A stretch of DNA of 64,000 nucleotides, taken from assembly GCA_963705515.1 (NCBI GenBank), contig CAVPJV010000002.1, positions 252,460-316,459 on the forward strand, read 5' to 3'. The notes under the pieces were generated by a model. It saw nothing but the letters and a program-made list of their open reading frames with translations, searched no databases and was not told where the DNA came from. Made by a program: the position numbers and the translations under genes. The DNA comes from Gaiellasilicea sp963705515 (GTDB lineage Bacteria; Actinomycetota; Thermoleophilia; Gaiellales; Gaiellaceae). Of the stretch, positions 36,682-45,505 are shown in pieces; the stretch's first letter is position 1; each line of letters starts with the position of its first letter.

Positions 36682-37472
36682 CGACCCACACGCAGACGAC
36701 CGTGTTCGACCGCGTCGTCTGCGGCGTCGACGCGTCCGTCGCCGGCGCCACGGCGGCGAGAGCCGCCGCCCGCATCACCGACCCCGACGGCTCGCTCGCG
36801 CTCGTCACGGCGAACGACACCTCGATCGCCGTCCACGCCGGCTGGGACATGGCGCGCGTGCTGGCCGAGCTCGCGACCGAGGCGCAGGCGGCGCTCGAGC
36901 AAGGTCGAACCGAGGCGGGATCGCTGCACTCGTTCGAGGCGAGGCTCGTGCGCGGAGATCCGCTGCAGTCGCTCCTGGCCGAGATCGCACGGAGAGAAGC
37001 GACGCTGGCCGTCGTCGGGAGCCACGACATCTCCCTCGCGACCGGAATCGCCCTCGGCGCGGTCTCCACGAACCTGCTGCACGAAGCGCCCTGCTCGATC
37101 CTGATCGCACGCGGCCCGGTCGACCCCGAGCGCTGGCCGCGGCGGATCGTGGTCGGTGTCGACGGCTCTGCCGACTCGGCCCTGGCCCTCGACGTGGGCG
37201 CCGCGCTTGCCGAGCGCTTCGACGCTCATCTGCGAGCGGTCGTCGCAACTCGAGATGCCCGTGTCGAGCTCGAGGCCGTGCGCAGGATTGCGCCCGCATG
37301 CGAAGCGCACGACGCACAGGCGCTCGAGCTCCTGGACGCCGCTTCCGAGTCCGCCGACCTGATCGTCGTCGGAAGCTGTGGGCTCCGGGGCGTGCGCGCG
37401 CTCGGCAGCCTGAGTGAGCGGATCGCGCACGAGGCAGCCTGCTCCGTGCTCGTCGTCAGGCCTCCTCAGTGA
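36678..37472 (+). CDS. Universal stress protein, two UspA domains
   Basis: A 264-residue tandem UspA protein: first domain begins RVVCGVDASVAGATAA, second RRIVVGVDGSADSALAL; the second ends GSCGLRGVRALGSLSE, the ATP-binding pattern. The first domain's site reads GSHDISLATGIALGAVS, with Asp where Gly is usual, so it may not bind ATP. Coupled to the CBS gene by GTGA. Confidence 0.94.
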   Translation: MTTHTQTTVFDRVVCGVDASVAGATAARAAARITDPDGSLALVTANDTSIAVHAGWDMARVLAELATEAQAALEQGRTEAGSLHSFEARLVRGDPLQSLLAEIARREATLAVVGSHDISLATGIALGAVSTNLLHEAPCSILIARGPVDPERWPRRIVVGVDGSADSALALDVGAALAERFDAHLRAVVATRDARVELEAVRRIAPACEAHDAQALELLDAASESADLIVVGSCGLRGVRALGSLSERIAHEAACSVLVVRPPQ

Positions 37473-37496
37473 CCTGACGCCGCCCGGCACGTGCCC

Positions 37497-37535
37497 GTAC
37501 TTTCCCGCACTGTTCTCGGCGCTGGCGCGGATGCC
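37497..37535 (+). promoter_or_regulatory. Stress-regulon box before the CBS-BON gene
   Basis: GTACTTTCCCGC at 37497, GATGCC 33 bp later at 37530, ATG 60 bp further on. Identical in the box to the copy at 5621. Confidence 0.6.
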
Positions 37536-37589
37536 GCGGCCGGCGACGACGACGAGCATTCTTTTGACAGCCAACTTCAGGAGGCGATC

Positions 37590-38285
37590 ATGAGAGTTCG
37601 AGAGCTGATGACTGAGCAGGTCCTGACCATCGGGCCGGAAGCGCCGATCAAGGACGTCGCCAAGGTCCTCGTCGACAACGGCATCTCGGGCCTGCCCGTC
37701 TGCGACATCGAGTGCCGTGTCCTGGGGGTGATCTCGGAGGGCGACATCCTCTACAAGGAGCACGACCCGAGGGAAGGACACATCGGCGGCCCGCTCCGCT
37801 GGCTCATCGACGGCCCGCCCGACAACTCCGGCTACGCCAAGGCAGATGCCCTCACCGCCGGGAAGGCGATGAGCGCTCCGGCGATCACGATCCCGCCCTA
37901 CGAGTCCGTCGCCGAGGCCGCTCGAATCATGTGCGAGCAGGGCGTCAACCGACTCCCGGTCGTCAAGGACGAGCGGCTCGTCGGGATCATCACCCGCGCC
38001 GACCTCGTCCGCGCTTTCACGCGCACCGACGAGGAGATCGCACGGGAGATCAGAGAGGATGTCTTCCATCGGATCATGTGGATCGACACGGGCAAGGTCG
38101 AGGTAGTCGTGCAGCGCGGTCGCGCCGTGCTGACCGGCCGGCTCAACACGAGGAGCGACGTCGAGCACCTCGCCAGACTGGTGCGCCGCGTTCCAGGCGT
38201 GACCGCGGTCGAATCCCAGGTCACCTGGAACGTCGATGACAGCACGCGCAAGGGCCGGCGATCCCTGGAGCAGCCCGTCCGATGA
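37590..38285 (+). CDS. CBS pair plus BON domain protein
   Basis: A 231-residue protein. Two CBS domains (about 1-60 with VRELMTEQVLTIGPEAPI, and 93-150 with GKAMSAPAITIPPYESV) are followed by a BON domain (~155-215: IREDVFHRIMWID, then VEVVVQRGRAVLTGRLNTR). The CBS part likely binds an adenine nucleotide and the BON part a surface or phospholipid; this order is common in actinobacterial and alphaproteobacterial stress proteins. I chose the ATG at 37590 with CAGGAGG upstream. Overlaps the cupin gene by ATGA. Confidence 0.93.
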   Translation: MRVRELMTEQVLTIGPEAPIKDVAKVLVDNGISGLPVCDIECRVLGVISEGDILYKEHDPREGHIGGPLRWLIDGPPDNSGYAKADALTAGKAMSAPAITIPPYESVAEAARIMCEQGVNRLPVVKDERLVGIITRADLVRAFTRTDEEIAREIREDVFHRIMWIDTGKVEVVVQRGRAVLTGRLNTRSDVEHLARLVRRVPGVTAVESQVTWNVDDSTRKGRRSLEQPVR

Positions 38286-38638
38286 ACCTGCCGGCTCACG
38301 CCTTCGCGATCGAGCAGGTCAGGCAGCGCCTCGAGGCCGGGAACGGCGGGTACGAGGTCGTCCACGCCTCTCCCGGCCTCGAGGTGGGCGTCTACGTCCT
38401 CGTCGCCCCCGAGCCGGATACGCAGCAGCCGCATGCGGACAACGAGGTGTACGTCGTGCTTGAAGGCCGCGGCGTGCTGAACGTCGAGGGCGAAGCGATC
38501 CCGGTCTCGGAGGGCCAGGCGATCTTCGTTCCCGCCGGCGCCGATCACCAGTTCACCGCCTACGAGGGCCTCAGCGTGCTCGTCATCTTCGCCCGCGCCG
38601 CTGGGAGCGGGGGAACCGCACGCCGCGAAGCCCCCTGA
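38282..38638 (+). CDS. Cupin-domain protein
   Basis: A 118-residue single cupin barrel. The metal-binding first motif appears degenerate as QPHADNEVYVVLEGRG (His and Glu of the G-x5-HxH-x3,4-E-x6-G motif are in place) and the second motif as VPAGADHQFTAYE. It could bind a metal and a small ligand or act as an isomerase or sensor. Coupled by ATGA to the CBS-BON gene. Confidence 0.9.
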   Translation: MNLPAHAFAIEQVRQRLEAGNGGYEVVHASPGLEVGVYVLVAPEPDTQQPHADNEVYVVLEGRGVLNVEGEAIPVSEGQAIFVPAGADHQFTAYEGLSVLVIFARAAGSGGTARREAP

Positions 38639-38652
38639 CGCCCGTCACATCC

Positions 38653-38692
38653 GTAGAAACCCGCAGGCGCGGTGTGGATTCGGGCGGACGTC
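38653..38692 (+). promoter_or_regulatory. Stress-regulon box before the nitrite reductase operon
   Basis: GTAGAAACCCGC at 38653, GACGTC 34 bp later at 38687, ATG 62 bp further on. Confidence 0.5.
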
Positions 38693-38748
38693 ACGGGCGC
38701 GCGTTTCTCCGAGACTTCTCGTGAAAACGAGACGAGGAGAGAAGCCTG

Positions 38749-39894
38749 ATGGCCACCCAGAAAACGTCATCGCGGCCGGTCGAGACCGAATCGGGCGCGT
38801 TCTTCAAGGTCGCGGCACTGCTGCTCGGGCTCGCGCTCGCCACGGTGATGGTCTTCGCCCTGATGCTGTGGGCGGACGCTCGCCGGAGTAGCGACGCAAC
38901 CGCGGCGACCGCTGCGGAGACGAGCGCCGGAGCAGCCGAGAGTCACGCCGCCGATCACAACACGGCGCTGCCGTTGGCGAGCTTCGCCGGAGTCGTCCCC
39001 GAGAACGCCGCCGAGCTGGCCGAGGCGCACAAGGCCCACGACGCTGCGATGCCGCCGATCCCGGCCGGCGACCTGGTCAAGGTGCACATGACCCTGAAGG
39101 ACATGACGGTCGAGATCGCCCCGGGCGTCAAGTACAACACCTGGGCGTTCGACGGCCACGGCGCTCCCGGCCCGGTGGTGCATGTCCGCGAGGGCCAGAC
39201 GGTCGAGATGACGTTGACGAACGGCGGCTCGATTCCGCATTCGATCGACTTCCACGCTGCCCGGATCGCGCCGAACGTCGCTTTCAAGGATGTGACGCCC
39301 GGCGAGTCGATCAAGTTCCGCTTCATCGCGAGCGATCCCGGCGTCTTCATGTACCACTGCGGCACCAAGCCGGTGCTGGCGCACATCGCGAACGGGATGT
39401 ACGGCGCGATCGTCGTGCAGCCGAAGGAGGCGCTGCCGCCGGTCGACAACGAGTACGTGCTCGTCGGCAGCGAGTGGTACCTGAACGGGGACGGGATCGA
39501 CGAGCCCGCCTCGCTCGACATGGCGAAGGCCCGGGCGCGGACGGCCGACTGGGTCACCTTCAACGGCTACGCGAACCAGTACGTCACCCATCCGCTCACC
39601 GCCGACCCGGGTGAGACCACGCGCTTCTGGGTGGTCGCCGCCGGGCCGACGAACAACGTCAACTTCCACGTCGTCGGCACGATGCTCGATCGAGCCTGGG
39701 TGAACAGCGATCTGACGCAGTTCCAGCGCAACGTGCAGACGGTGATCGTGCCCGCGGGCGGCGGCGCAGTCTTCGACGTCAAGGTCGACGAGGAAGGCCT
39801 CTACCCATTCGTCTCGCACGCGTTCGCGGACGTCGACCTCGGCCAGGTCGGCCTGCTCAAGGTCGGCAACCCGAAGGGGACGATGTCGCACTGA
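38749..39894 (+). CDS. nirK: Membrane-anchored copper nitrite reductase-like protein
   Basis: A 381-residue two-cupredoxin protein with an N-terminal membrane anchor (residues ~20-42). Type-1 copper ligands: His164, Cys204, His212, Met217; type-2 copper ligands: His169, His203 and probably His307 (NFHVVG), with the proton-relay Asp167 (PHSIDFHA). These are the NirK positions, so reduction of nitrite to NO outside the membrane is likely; Cys to His spacing is 8 rather than the 9 of the classic enzymes. A cupredoxin oxidase of another type cannot be excluded. First gene of a five-part chain ending in acetate kinase. Confidence 0.85.
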   Translation: MATQKTSSRPVETESGAFFKVAALLLGLALATVMVFALMLWADARRSSDATAATAAETSAGAAESHAADHNTALPLASFAGVVPENAAELAEAHKAHDAAMPPIPAGDLVKVHMTLKDMTVEIAPGVKYNTWAFDGHGAPGPVVHVREGQTVEMTLTNGGSIPHSIDFHAARIAPNVAFKDVTPGESIKFRFIASDPGVFMYHCGTKPVLAHIANGMYGAIVVQPKEALPPVDNEYVLVGSEWYLNGDGIDEPASLDMAKARARTADWVTFNGYANQYVTHPLTADPGETTRFWVVAAGPTNNVNFHVVGTMLDRAWVNSDLTQFQRNVQTVIVPAGGGAVFDVKVDEEGLYPFVSHAFADVDLGQVGLLKVGNPKGTMSH

Positions 39895-40565
39895 GCGCTC
39901 GGCCGGACTCCGACACCAGGCGCCACCGGGCGCTCGCCGACGAGCGGCGTGCCCGGATCGTGGCCGAGCTCGAAGACGCGCCCGACGGGCTCGACGTCTC
40001 GGAGCTCGGCCGGCGGCTGGGGTTGCATCCAAACACCCTCCGTTGGCACCTCGGCATCCTCGGTGACGCGGGGCTCGTCACCGCGGACGCGGAGCCGCGT
40101 TCCGTCCCTGGCCGGCCGCGGCTGCTCTACCGCCTCGGCGCGCCGGCGTCGCCGGGCCGCGGCGACGAGTACCGGCTGCTCGCCTCGGTGTTGGCCGGCA
40201 CGCTCTCCAGAGACGCGTCGGGACCGGACGCGTGCGAGAGAGCGGGACGCGCCTGGGGCGCCGGCCTCGTTGCCGGGCGGCGCGGACGGGCCGTCGCCGT
40301 CGACGCAGTCGTCGAGATCCTCGACGCGCAGGGGTTCGAGCCGCAGGCGCGCGAGCTGGCGATCGAGATGCACCGCTGCCCGTTCCACGACCTCGCCGAG
40401 GCGAACCCGCATATCGTCTGCGCCGTGCACCGTGGCCTGATCGAAGGTGCGCTCGCCGAGCTCGGCTCCGGCCTGTCGGTCGAGGCGCTGGAGATCTTCC
40501 CGCGACCGAACGTCTGCGTGGCGCGCCTCGCCGCGCGATCCGACCCGAAGGAGGCCGTACCGTGA
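39891..40565 (+). CDS. ArsR/SufR-like HTH regulator with C-terminal cysteines (CTG start)
   Basis: A 224-residue regulator. The N-terminal winged helix is clear (SELGRRLGLHPNTLRWHLGI), and the C-terminal half has Cys163 (RCPFHDLAEAN), Cys177 (VCAVHRGLIEG) and Cys209, a pattern seen in predicted Fe-S regulators of the ArsR/SufR group. The usual starts would cut into the first helix (only a GTG at 39960), whereas sequence typical of the family runs upstream to a CTG at 39891 that overlaps the nirK stop (CTGA). I therefore take CTG as start. It may sense NO, O2 or metal and control this operon. Confidence 0.8.
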   Translation: MSARPDSDTRRHRALADERRARIVAELEDAPDGLDVSELGRRLGLHPNTLRWHLGILGDAGLVTADAEPRSVPGRPRLLYRLGAPASPGRGDEYRLLASVLAGTLSRDASGPDACERAGRAWGAGLVAGRRGRAVAVDAVVEILDAQGFEPQARELAIEMHRCPFHDLAEANPHIVCAVHRGLIEGALAELGSGLSVEALEIFPRPNVCVARLAARSDPKEAVP

Positions 40566-42937
40566 GCGCGACCACGCAGCAGCTCGCCCCGGAGGGGCTG
40601 CGGCTCCTCGACGCGTACTGGCGCGCTGCGAACTACCTCTCCGTCGGGCAGATCTACTTGCTCGACAACCCGCTCCTGCGCGAGCCGCTGCAACCGGAGC
40701 ACGTGAAGCCGCGACTCCTCGGCCACTTCGGCACCGTGCCGGGGCTCAACCTCGTCTATGCGCACCTGAACCGGGCGATCAAGGCGCGCGACCTCGACGC
40801 GATCTTCGTCACCGGCCCCGGCCACGGCGGGCCGGCCAACGTGGCGAACGCCTATCTCGAGGGGACGTACAGCGAGCTGTACCCGCAAGTGGCCGAGGGG
40901 GAGGAGGGGTTACGTGAGCTCTTCCGCCAGTTCTCCTTCCCCGGTGGGATCCCGAGCCACGCTGCTCCGGAGACGCCCGGCTCGATCCACGAGGGCGGCG
41001 AGCTCGGCTACGCGCTCGTGCACGCCTTCGGCGCTGCCTTCGACAACCCCGACCTGCTCGTCGCATGCGTCGTCGGCGACGGCGAGGCGGAGACCGGGCC
41101 GCTCGCGGCCAGCTGGCACTCGAACAAGTTCCTCAACCCGCGCCGCGACGGCGCCGTCCTGCCGATCCTGCACCTGAACGGCTGGAAGATCGCCAACCCG
41201 ACCGTGCTCGACCGGATCCCGGAGCGCGAGCTGATGGCGCTCTTCGAGGGCTACGGCTGGGACCCGATCGTCGTCTCAGGCGGCTTCGACGGCGAGGAGC
41301 CGGCACCCGTGCATGAGCGCTTCGCCGCCGCACTCGACCGCGCGCTCGACACGATCGCCGAGATCCAGAGGGCGGCGCGGGAGCAGGGCGAGGTCGAGCG
41401 GCCGCGTTGGCCGATGCTCGTCCTCCGGACGCCGAAGGGCTGGACCGGCCCGCGCGACGTCGGCGGCGTCCCGGTCGAAGGGACGTGGCGCTCGCACCAG
41501 GTGCCGCTCGCCGGCGTCCGCGACAGCGCCGAGCAACGGCACCGGCTCGAGGACTGGATGCGCAGCTATCGGCCGAACGAGCTCTTCGACGACGAAGGCC
41601 GCCTGCTCCCGGAGCTGGCGGCGCAGGCCCCGGCGGGCGACCGGCGCATGAGCGCCAACCCGCATGCGAACGGCGGCGTCCTGCTGCGCGATCTCGTTCT
41701 CCCCGACTTCCGCGATTACGCCGTCGACGTCCCGACGCCGGGCCGGACGTTCAGCGAGGCGACCCGCGTCCTCGGCGGCTTCCTCCGCGACGTGATCGGG
41801 CGCAACGGCGAGAACTTCCGCCTGTTCGGCCCTGACGAGACGGCGTCGAATCGGCTCGGCGACGTGTTCGCGGCCACCGGCAAGGCCTGGATGGCGGAGA
41901 CGAAGCCGGTCGACGAGCACCTCTCACCGGACGGGCGGGTGATGGAGATCCTCTCCGAGCACCTCTGCCAGGGCTGGCTCGAGGGGTACCTGCTCACCGG
42001 TCGCCACGGCCTCTTCAACTGCTACGAGGCGTTCATCCACATCGTCGACTCGATGTTCAACCAGCACGCGAAGTGGCTGAAGGTGACGCGGGACATTCCC
42101 TGGCGCCGCCCGATCGCGTCGCTCAACTACCTGCTCAGCTCGCACGTCTGGCGGCAGGATCACAACGGCTTCTCCCACCAGGATCCCGGCTTCATCGACC
42201 ACGTCGTGAACAAGAAAGCGGAGGTGATCCGCGTCTACCTCCCGCCCGACGCGAACACGCTGCTGTCCGTCGCCGATCACTGCCTGCGGAGCCGGAACTA
42301 CGTCAACGTGATCGTCGCCGGCAAGCAGCCCGCCCTCGACTACCTGACGATGGAGGAGGCGATCCTCCACTGCACCCGCGGCCTTGGTATCTGGGAGTGG
42401 GCCTCGACCGACGAGATCGGAGAGCCTGATGTCGTGCTCGCCTGTGCGGGCGACATTCCCACGCTCGAGACCGTTGCAGCGGCCTCGATCCTCCGTCAAC
42501 GCCTGCCGGAGCTGAAGGTGCGGGTGGTCAACGTCGTCGACCTGATGCGCCTCCAGCCGGACACCGAGCACCCGCACGGGCTCTCCGACGGGCTCTTCGA
42601 CTCGCTCTTCACGGCCGACAAGCCGATCATCTTCGCCTACCACGGCTACCCCTGGCTGATCCACCGCCTCACCTACCGGCGGACGAATCACGCCAACCTG
42701 CACGTGCGCGGCTTCAAGGAAGAGGGCACGACGACGACGCCGTTCGACATGGTCATGCTCAACGACCTCGATCGCTTCCACCTGGTGATCGACGTGATCG
42801 ACCGCGTCCCCGGCCTGGCCGCGCGGGCCGCTCACCTGCGCCAGGAGATGGTCGACCGGCGGCTGGCCGCACGGGCATGGACGCGCACGCACGGCGACGA
42901 CGATCCCGAGATCCGCGACTGGACCTGGCCGCACTGA
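40562..42937 (+). CDS. xfp: Xylulose-5-phosphate/fructose-6-phosphate phosphoketolase
   Basis: A 791-residue TPP enzyme of typical length. Signature segments are GPGHGGPANVANAYLEG, FSFPGGIPSHAAPETPGSIHE, the TPP-binding VVGDGEAETGPLA, and HDNGFSHQDPG-type QDHNGFSHQDPGF later. It splits xylulose-5-P or fructose-6-P to acetyl phosphate plus a triose or tetrose phosphate. GTG start overlaps the regulator stop (GTGAGC). With acetate kinase it makes ATP without glycolysis. Confidence 0.97.
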   Translation: MSATTQQLAPEGLRLLDAYWRAANYLSVGQIYLLDNPLLREPLQPEHVKPRLLGHFGTVPGLNLVYAHLNRAIKARDLDAIFVTGPGHGGPANVANAYLEGTYSELYPQVAEGEEGLRELFRQFSFPGGIPSHAAPETPGSIHEGGELGYALVHAFGAAFDNPDLLVACVVGDGEAETGPLAASWHSNKFLNPRRDGAVLPILHLNGWKIANPTVLDRIPERELMALFEGYGWDPIVVSGGFDGEEPAPVHERFAAALDRALDTIAEIQRAAREQGEVERPRWPMLVLRTPKGWTGPRDVGGVPVEGTWRSHQVPLAGVRDSAEQRHRLEDWMRSYRPNELFDDEGRLLPELAAQAPAGDRRMSANPHANGGVLLRDLVLPDFRDYAVDVPTPGRTFSEATRVLGGFLRDVIGRNGENFRLFGPDETASNRLGDVFAATGKAWMAETKPVDEHLSPDGRVMEILSEHLCQGWLEGYLLTGRHGLFNCYEAFIHIVDSMFNQHAKWLKVTRDIPWRRPIASLNYLLSSHVWRQDHNGFSHQDPGFIDHVVNKKAEVIRVYLPPDANTLLSVADHCLRSRNYVNVIVAGKQPALDYLTMEEAILHCTRGLGIWEWASTDEIGEPDVVLACAGDIPTLETVAAASILRQRLPELKVRVVNVVDLMRLQPDTEHPHGLSDGLFDSLFTADKPIIFAYHGYPWLIHRLTYRRTNHANLHVRGFKEEGTTTTPFDMVMLNDLDRFHLVIDVIDRVPGLAARAAHLRQEMVDRRLAARAWTRTHGDDDPEIRDWTWPH

Positions 42938-43851
42938 GCCGCATCCTCGTCGTCAACGCCGGCTCGACCAGCCTCAAGCTCTCGGTCGTCGACGAGGAGG
43001 AGCGCTCCGAGCCGTTGCCCTCGCTCGACGCAGTGTCGGAGGGGGTCGAGGCGGTCGGGCACCGCGTCGTGCACGGCGGCCGCAGCTTCGGCGAGAGCGC
43101 CGTGATCGGCCCCGGTGTGCTCGAGCGGATCGAGGAGCTCGCCGCGCTCGCGCCGCTCCACACCGAGCCGGCGCTGCGCGGGATCAGGACGGCGCAGGCG
43201 GCGCTCCCCGACCTTCCGCACGTCGCCGTGTTCGACTCCGCCTTCCATCGCACCGTGCCGGACGAGGCGTCGACGTACGCGATCCCGCGGCGCTGGCGCG
43301 AGGAGTGGGGGATCCGGCGCTACGGGTTCCACGGCCTCGCGGTGGCGTCCGTTGCCGACCGCGTTCTGGCGCGTCGGCTTGTCGTCTGCCACCTCGGCGG
43401 CGGCTGCTCGGTGACGGCTGTCCTCGACGGCCGCTCCGTCGACACGACGATGGGCTTCAGCCCGCTCGAGGGCGTGCCGATGGCCACCCGCTCCGGCTCG
43501 GTCGACCCCGGCGCGGTCCTCTACCTCCTCCGCGAGCACGGTCTGAGCGCGGCCGAGATCGACGAGGCGCTCGAGCACGAGTCCGGCCTCGCCGCGCTCG
43601 GCGGGCTCGACGAGCCGCTCGGCTTCGCCGTCTACACCTACCGCGTCGCCCAGGCGGTCGCCGCGATGGCGACGGCGCTCGGCGGAATCGACGTCCTGGC
43701 CTTCTCCGGAGGCGTCGGCGAGAACCGCGGCGACGTCCACGAGGCCGTCGCCGCGCGGCTGCGCTTCCTCGGCGAGTTCGCCGTCGAGGTCGTGCCGGCG
43801 CGCGAGGACGTGATCGTCGCACGGCTCGTGCGCGCCATCGTCGATCGGTAG
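42934..43851 (+). CDS. ackA: Acetate kinase, short form (CTG start)
   Basis: A 305-residue acetate/propionate kinase, about 100 residues shorter than the classic 400. Conserved parts are the N-terminal ILVVNAGSTSLKL, GHRVVHGG, VFDSAFHRTVPD, YGFHGLAV, GFSPLEGVPMATRSGSVDPG and FSGGVGENRG. It converts acetyl phosphate and ADP to acetate and ATP, completing the phosphoketolase route. The best start is the CTG at 42934, overlapping the phosphoketolase TGA (CTGA) and giving the family N-terminus at once; an in-frame ATG at 42877 adds an Arg-rich extension. The TAG stop lies in a regulatory box. Confidence 0.93.
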   Translation: MSRILVVNAGSTSLKLSVVDEEERSEPLPSLDAVSEGVEAVGHRVVHGGRSFGESAVIGPGVLERIEELAALAPLHTEPALRGIRTAQAALPDLPHVAVFDSAFHRTVPDEASTYAIPRRWREEWGIRRYGFHGLAVASVADRVLARRLVVCHLGGGCSVTAVLDGRSVDTTMGFSPLEGVPMATRSGSVDPGAVLYLLREHGLSAAEIDEALEHESGLAALGGLDEPLGFAVYTYRVAQAVAAMATALGGIDVLAFSGGVGENRGDVHEAVAARLRFLGEFAVEVVPAREDVIVARLVRAIVDR

Positions 43852-43887
43852 TTTTCCGCAGCGCGACGCGTGCTCCTTCCGGACGCC
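43848..43887 (+). promoter_or_regulatory. Stress-regulon box before USP 43918
   Basis: GTAGTTTTCCGC at 43848, GACGCC 34 bp later at 43882, ATG 36 bp further on. The TAG is the ackA stop codon. Confidence 0.5.
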
Positions 43888-43917
43888 GCTCCGGCCGGCT
43901 GCCGCGATCCTCCGAGC

Positions 43918-44277
43918 ATGGCAACACGCGCCCGCAAGATCATGGTCGGCTACGACGGCTCGGAGGCGTCAACCCGCGCCCTCGACGTCGCCGCCGACCT
44001 CGTCGGGTACGGCTCGACGCTCGCCGTCGTGACGGTTCGCACGAGTGAGTCCGACCACTCAGTGTCGGCGGACGCACGCAAGCTGCTGCAGCGACGGCTT
44101 GTCCAGGCCGGCTACCACGAGACGACGGGAGAGCCGGCGGACCAACTGGTGGAGAAAGCGCTCGAGCTCGACGCCGACCTGGTCGTGATCGGGCGCGGGA
44201 ACGGTCGGCCCTTGCTCGGATCAGTGAGCGCGAACGTTGTGTCCCGCGCGGAGTGTGACGTGTTGGTGGTGCGCTAG
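43918..44277 (+). CDS. Universal stress protein, short
   Basis: A 119-residue UspA domain: KIMVGYDGSEASTRALD at the start and GRGNGRPLLGSVSANV as the ATP-type motif near the end; shorter than the common 140-150 residues. The adjacent DsbA-like gene begins right after its stop (TAG-GTG). Start ATG 43918; its ribosome site is weak. Confidence 0.9.
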   Translation: MATRARKIMVGYDGSEASTRALDVAADLVGYGSTLAVVTVRTSESDHSVSADARKLLQRRLVQAGYHETTGEPADQLVEKALELDADLVVIGRGNGRPLLGSVSANVVSRAECDVLVVR

Positions 44278-45009
44278 GTGCCTCCCGCTCGACGGCGGGA
44301 GCGCCGGCGTTTCTCCGTCAGGCCCGTGCTCGCCGCTCTCGTCGGCGCAGTCGCGGTCGCGGCCGCCCTCGTCGCGGCCAGCCTGCTCGGCGGCAGCACC
44401 GACCCGGCCGAGCCGACGGTCCCTGCCGCAGTCGCCGCACCGGTCGAGCGCGATCCGCTCTTCCGCGGCATCCCGCAGGATGGCATCGTGCTCGGCAGCC
44501 CGACGGCGCCGGTCACGCTCGTCGAGTACGCCGATCTGCAGTGCCCCTATTGCGCGCTGTGGTCGCGCGACACGTTCCCGACGATCGTCGACGAGTATGT
44601 GCGCGCCGGCCGAGTGCGCGTCGTCCTCCGCGGCCTCTCGTTTCTCGGCCCGGACTCGGAGACCGCGCTGAGGGCCGCCCTCGCTGCCGGCGAGCAGGAC
44701 AGGCTTTGGGACGTCGTGCACGGGCTCTTCCTCCGTCAGGGCGCGGAAAACTCTGGCTGGGTCACGGACGACGTCCTGCACAGCTTCGCGCGCACCGGCC
44801 TCGACACGGACCAGATGCTCGGCCGGACGCACTCTGCTTGGGTCGAGCGCCAGTTGGAGGCAGCGAGATCGGCCGCCACCGTCGCGCGAGTTGCCGGGAC
44901 GCCCTCCTTCCAGGCGGGGCGAACCGGCGCCACCCTGGAGCGTCTCGACGTCGATGGACTGGACCCGGAGAGCTTCCGGCTCGTGCTGGACCGTCTCCTC
45001 GCGGCATGA
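44278..45009 (+). CDS. DsbA-like membrane-anchored thiol:disulfide protein
   Basis: A 243-residue protein: N-terminal membrane anchor (VLAALVGAVAVAAALVAASL, residues ~18-38) then a DsbA/thioredoxin domain with CPYC (Cys89, Cys92) and the cis-Pro loop GTPSFQ. It catalyses disulfide formation in exported proteins. The following VKOR gene, overlapping by ATGA, would reoxidise it, a known actinobacterial pairing. Confidence 0.94.
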   Translation: MPPARRRERRRFSVRPVLAALVGAVAVAAALVAASLLGGSTDPAEPTVPAAVAAPVERDPLFRGIPQDGIVLGSPTAPVTLVEYADLQCPYCALWSRDTFPTIVDEYVRAGRVRVVLRGLSFLGPDSETALRAALAAGEQDRLWDVVHGLFLRQGAENSGWVTDDVLHSFARTGLDTDQMLGRTHSAWVERQLEAARSAATVARVAGTPSFQAGRTGATLERLDVDGLDPESFRLVLDRLLAA

Positions 45010-45428
45010 GCGACCGGGTGCTTCGCGCGGCTTTGGTCGGGCTCGCCGCCGTAGGAGCCGCCGTCGCGGGCTACGTGCTGACGTCGCGCTGGACCGACTC
45101 CGGCCTCATCTGCTCGACCGGAGGCTGCGAGACGGTGCAGAGCTCCAGCTACGCAGAGCTCGTCGGTCTGCCGGTGGCTGCCTTCGGCGTCGCCGGATAC
45201 GTGCTCATCGGCGCCATGGCGGTGGTCGGCTCGTCGAGCGCGCGCGTCGCAGCGGCAGCGCTGGCGCTCGGAGCAGCCGCGTTCAGCGGCTACCTGCTCG
45301 TCGTGCAGCTGACCGTCATCGACGCCGTGTGCGACTGGTGCATCGCCAACGACATCGTCTCGAGCCTCGTCGCCGTCGTCGCGCTGGCGTGGCTGCTCCG
45401 CGCCGACGATTTGCGGTTAACCGCGTAG
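45006..45428 (+). CDS. Vitamin K epoxide reductase (VKOR) family protein
   Basis: A 140-residue four-helix membrane protein: quinone-site CxxC is Cys109-Asp-Trp-Cys112, with loop cysteines Cys36 and Cys41 (STGGCETV) that pass electrons from the DsbA partner, plus a conserved Ser/Tyr loop. VKOR proteins reoxidise DsbA-like proteins using quinone. Here the donor is the preceding gene. Confidence 0.93.
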   Translation: MSDRVLRAALVGLAAVGAAVAGYVLTSRWTDSGLICSTGGCETVQSSSYAELVGLPVAAFGVAGYVLIGAMAVVGSSSARVAAAALALGAAAFSGYLLVVQLTVIDAVCDWCIANDIVSSLVAVVALAWLLRADDLRLTA

Positions 45429-45453
45429 TGCGATCGCGGGATCCACTGATGGC
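45413..45453 (+). promoter_or_regulatory. Perfect-palindrome stress-regulon box before the 44-residue protein
   Basis: GCGGTTAACCGC at 45413 is a perfect 12-bp palindrome; GATGGC follows 35 bp later at 45448 and the ATG 58 bp further on. It suggests that the other copies are degenerate forms of an inverted repeat. Confidence 0.5.
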
Positions 45454-45505
45454 GCGGGCTGTGGCAAGTGCGAACCTGCACTAACGAACGAAAGGAAGGT
45501 TCGTG

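Noticed and set aside
40232..42937. Extended start for phosphoketolase at 40232
   Set aside because: It would overlap the HTH regulator in another frame; GTG 40562 gives the family N-terminus and a GTGA overlap.
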